From Alg239-R122 sp041746135 (lineage in GTDB: Bacteria > Pseudomonadota > Alphaproteobacteria > Sphingomonadales > Sphingomonadaceae), in contig JBGTHQ010000002.1 in assembly GCA_041746135.1 (NCBI GenBank), positions 62,001 to 126,000 on the forward strand: a stretch of DNA of 64,000 bases. Reading direction: 5' to 3'. A model generated the notes under the pieces. The model saw only the letters and a list, made by a program, of their open reading frames with translations, did not search any database and was not told where the DNA came from. Every line of letters starts with the position of its first letter. Within the stretch, counting starts at the first letter, position 1. Both the position numbers and the translations under genes were made by a program. Shown here piece after piece: positions 62,847 through 64,000 of the stretch.

Positions 62847-64000
62847 ATGAATATCCACGAATACCAGGCCAAAGACCTGCTCGCGAAATACGGCATCGGC
62901 ATTCCCACCGGCTATCCGGCGATGAGCGTCGAGGAAGCCGTTGCGGGCGCAAAGAAACTGCCCGGGCCGCTTTATGTGGTGAAATCGCAAATCCATGCCG
63001 GCGGGCGCGGCAAGGGCAAGTTCAAGGAACTGGGCGCCGATGCCAGCGGCGGCGTGCGGCTGGCCAAATCGATCGATGCGGTCAAAAGCGATGCGACCGA
63101 CATGCTCGGAAACACGCTCGTCACCATCCAGACCGGCGACGAGGGCAAACAGGTCAATCGCCTGTACGTCACCGACGGCGTCGATATCGAAAGCGAATTT
63201 TATCTCTCCATGCTGGTCGACCGCGCGTCGGGCCGCGTGTCGATGATTATCTCGACCGAAGGCGGCATGGATATCGAGGCGGTCGCGCACGACACGCCCG
63301 AAAAAATCACCACCATCACGATCGATCCGGCGCAGGGTTTCATGCCGCACCACGGCCGCGCCGCCGCGTTCGCGCTGAAGCTGTCGGGCGATCTCAACAA
63401 GGCGTGCCAGAAGCTGACCAAGCAGCTCTACACCGCGTTCATGGATCTCGATTGCGAGATGCTGGAAATCAATCCGCTGGTCGAAACGAAAGACGGGCAG
63501 CTGTTGGTGCTCGATACCAAGATGAGCTTCGACGGCAACGCCATGTTCCGCCATCCCGATATCGAACAGCTGCGCGACGAGACCGAGGAAGATCCGGCCG
63601 AAGTCGAGGCGTCCAAATACGATCTTGCCTATATCAAGCTCGACGGCAATATCGGCTGCATGGTCAATGGCGCGGGCCTCGCCATGGCGACGATGGACAT
63701 CATCAAGCTGAACGGCGCCTTCCCCGCCAACTTCCTTGACGTGGGCGGTGGCGCGACCACCGAAAAAGTGACCGCGGCGTTCAAGATCATCCTCGCCGAT
63801 CCGGCGGTCGAGGGCATTCTGGTCAACATTTTCGGCGGCATCATGAAATGCGACATCATCGCCGAGGGCATTGTTGCCGCGGCCAAGCAAGTGAACCTGT
63901 CGGTGCCTTTGGTCGTCCGGCTCGAAGGCACGAACGTGCAAAAGGGCAAGGACATATTGGCCAATAGCGGCCTGCCGATCGTCAGCGCAGAGGATCTGGG
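62847..64000 (+). CDS. sucC: Succinate-CoA ligase (ADP-forming) subunit beta, 3' partial
   Basis: The frame runs from ATG 62847 to the window end without a stop (about 384 codons). MNIHEYQAKDLLAKYGIGIP and SQIHAGGRGKGKFKE are the ATP-grasp opening; EINPLVETKDGQLLVLDTKMSFDGNA binds metal and nucleotide; NGAGLAMATMDIIKLNGA and VGGGATTEKVTAAFKI are the C-terminal ligase half. It is the beta subunit of the TCA-cycle enzyme that makes ATP or GTP from succinyl-CoA. The alpha subunit gene (sucD) should follow outside the window. Confidence 0.95.
   Translation, partial: MNIHEYQAKDLLAKYGIGIPTGYPAMSVEEAVAGAKKLPGPLYVVKSQIHAGGRGKGKFKELGADASGGVRLAKSIDAVKSDATDMLGNTLVTIQTGDEGKQVNRLYVTDGVDIESEFYLSMLVDRASGRVSMIISTEGGMDIEAVAHDTPEKITTITIDPAQGFMPHHGRAAAFALKLSGDLNKACQKLTKQLYTAFMDLDCEMLEINPLVETKDGQLLVLDTKMSFDGNAMFRHPDIEQLRDETEEDPAEVEASKYDLAYIKLDGNIGCMVNGAGLAMATMDIIKLNGAFPANFLDVGGGATTEKVTAAFKIILADPAVEGILVNIFGGIMKCDIIAEGIVAAAKQVNLSVPLVVRLEGTNVQKGKDILANSGLPIVSAEDL

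Noticed and set aside
62693..63739. A 348-codon plus-strand frame over the start of sucC
   Set aside because: Arg/His-rich composition, no domain; the true gene is sucC in another frame, open to the window end.
62775..63941. A 388-codon minus-strand frame opposite sucC
   Set aside because: Shadow of sucC caused by GC-rich codon third positions; no recognisable domain.

Overview
The window looks like chromosomal DNA of a sphingomonad (Alphaproteobacteria, Sphingomonadales). The signs are PEPxxWA-type C-terminal sorting, several large TonB-dependent receptors including a Caulobacter MalA-like one, tryptophan-halogenase-like flavoproteins inside a glucan-use locus, DUF1206 and DUF2239 proteins, and a run of housekeeping genes (pgeF, ppa, sucC). 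No rRNA, complete tRNA, CRISPR array or intact transposase was seen. The left 10 kb and the 44-49 kb stretch look AT-richer than the right end, and the left 12 kb holds broken genes and repeats, as expected of an accessory region.

Layout. 1-236: end of a copper P-type ATPase. 240-12,600: accessory region with a decayed small gene, a duplicated 93-bp element ending in a tRNA 3' remnant, a PEP-CTERM protein, and a five-gene minus-strand operon. The operon encodes an Asp/Ser/Asn repeat protein, a small protein sharing its C-terminal motif, a C39-type peptidase lipoprotein, an unknown protein, and a coiled-coil plus beta-barrel outer-membrane protein. This parts list matches the Fap functional-amyloid system of Pseudomonas and is the best candidate for a little-described system. 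A PAS/LuxR-type regulator lies upstream. An ABC ATPase relic, a GFA protein, a DUF2239 protein and an amidohydrolase follow. 12,667-19,468: a coupled Cus copper/silver efflux operon (small secreted protein, cusC, cusB, cusA, cusF). 19.7-27.3 kb: an MFS transporter and two divergent TonB receptors, one with a PepSY membrane protein, pointing to siderophore iron uptake.

27.5-44.1 kb: an alpha-glucan utilisation locus. On the minus strand are a LacI regulator, an SLC45-like sugar transporter and a GH13 lipoprotein. On the plus strand are a DUF6445 protein, a MalA-like receptor, halogenase 1, two GH13 enzymes, a GH97 enzyme and halogenase 2, the last five joined by overlapping stop and start codons. 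A CGTATACG palindrome lies in both outward promoter regions. 44.5-48.2 kb: a GT4 glycosyltransferase, an (alpha/alpha)6-barrel protein and a GH130 enzyme. 48.2-48.9 kb: a YqcI/YcgG (GntA/DcsA) heme N-hydroxylase homologue.

49.3-55.3 kb: aromatic and amino-acid metabolism (flavin monooxygenase, YghU-type GST, an Lrp regulator divergent from an indoleamine 2,3-dioxygenase-like gene, a threonine aldolase and an EamA exporter). 55.3-64 kb: core-like genes (epimerase, pgeF, SLC13 permease, ppa, DUF1206 protein, two small lipoproteins, serine hydrolase, sucC running off the end), with a 194-bp inverted repeat between the permease and ppa. All functions are inferred from sequence features and remembered family signatures; no database search was possible.
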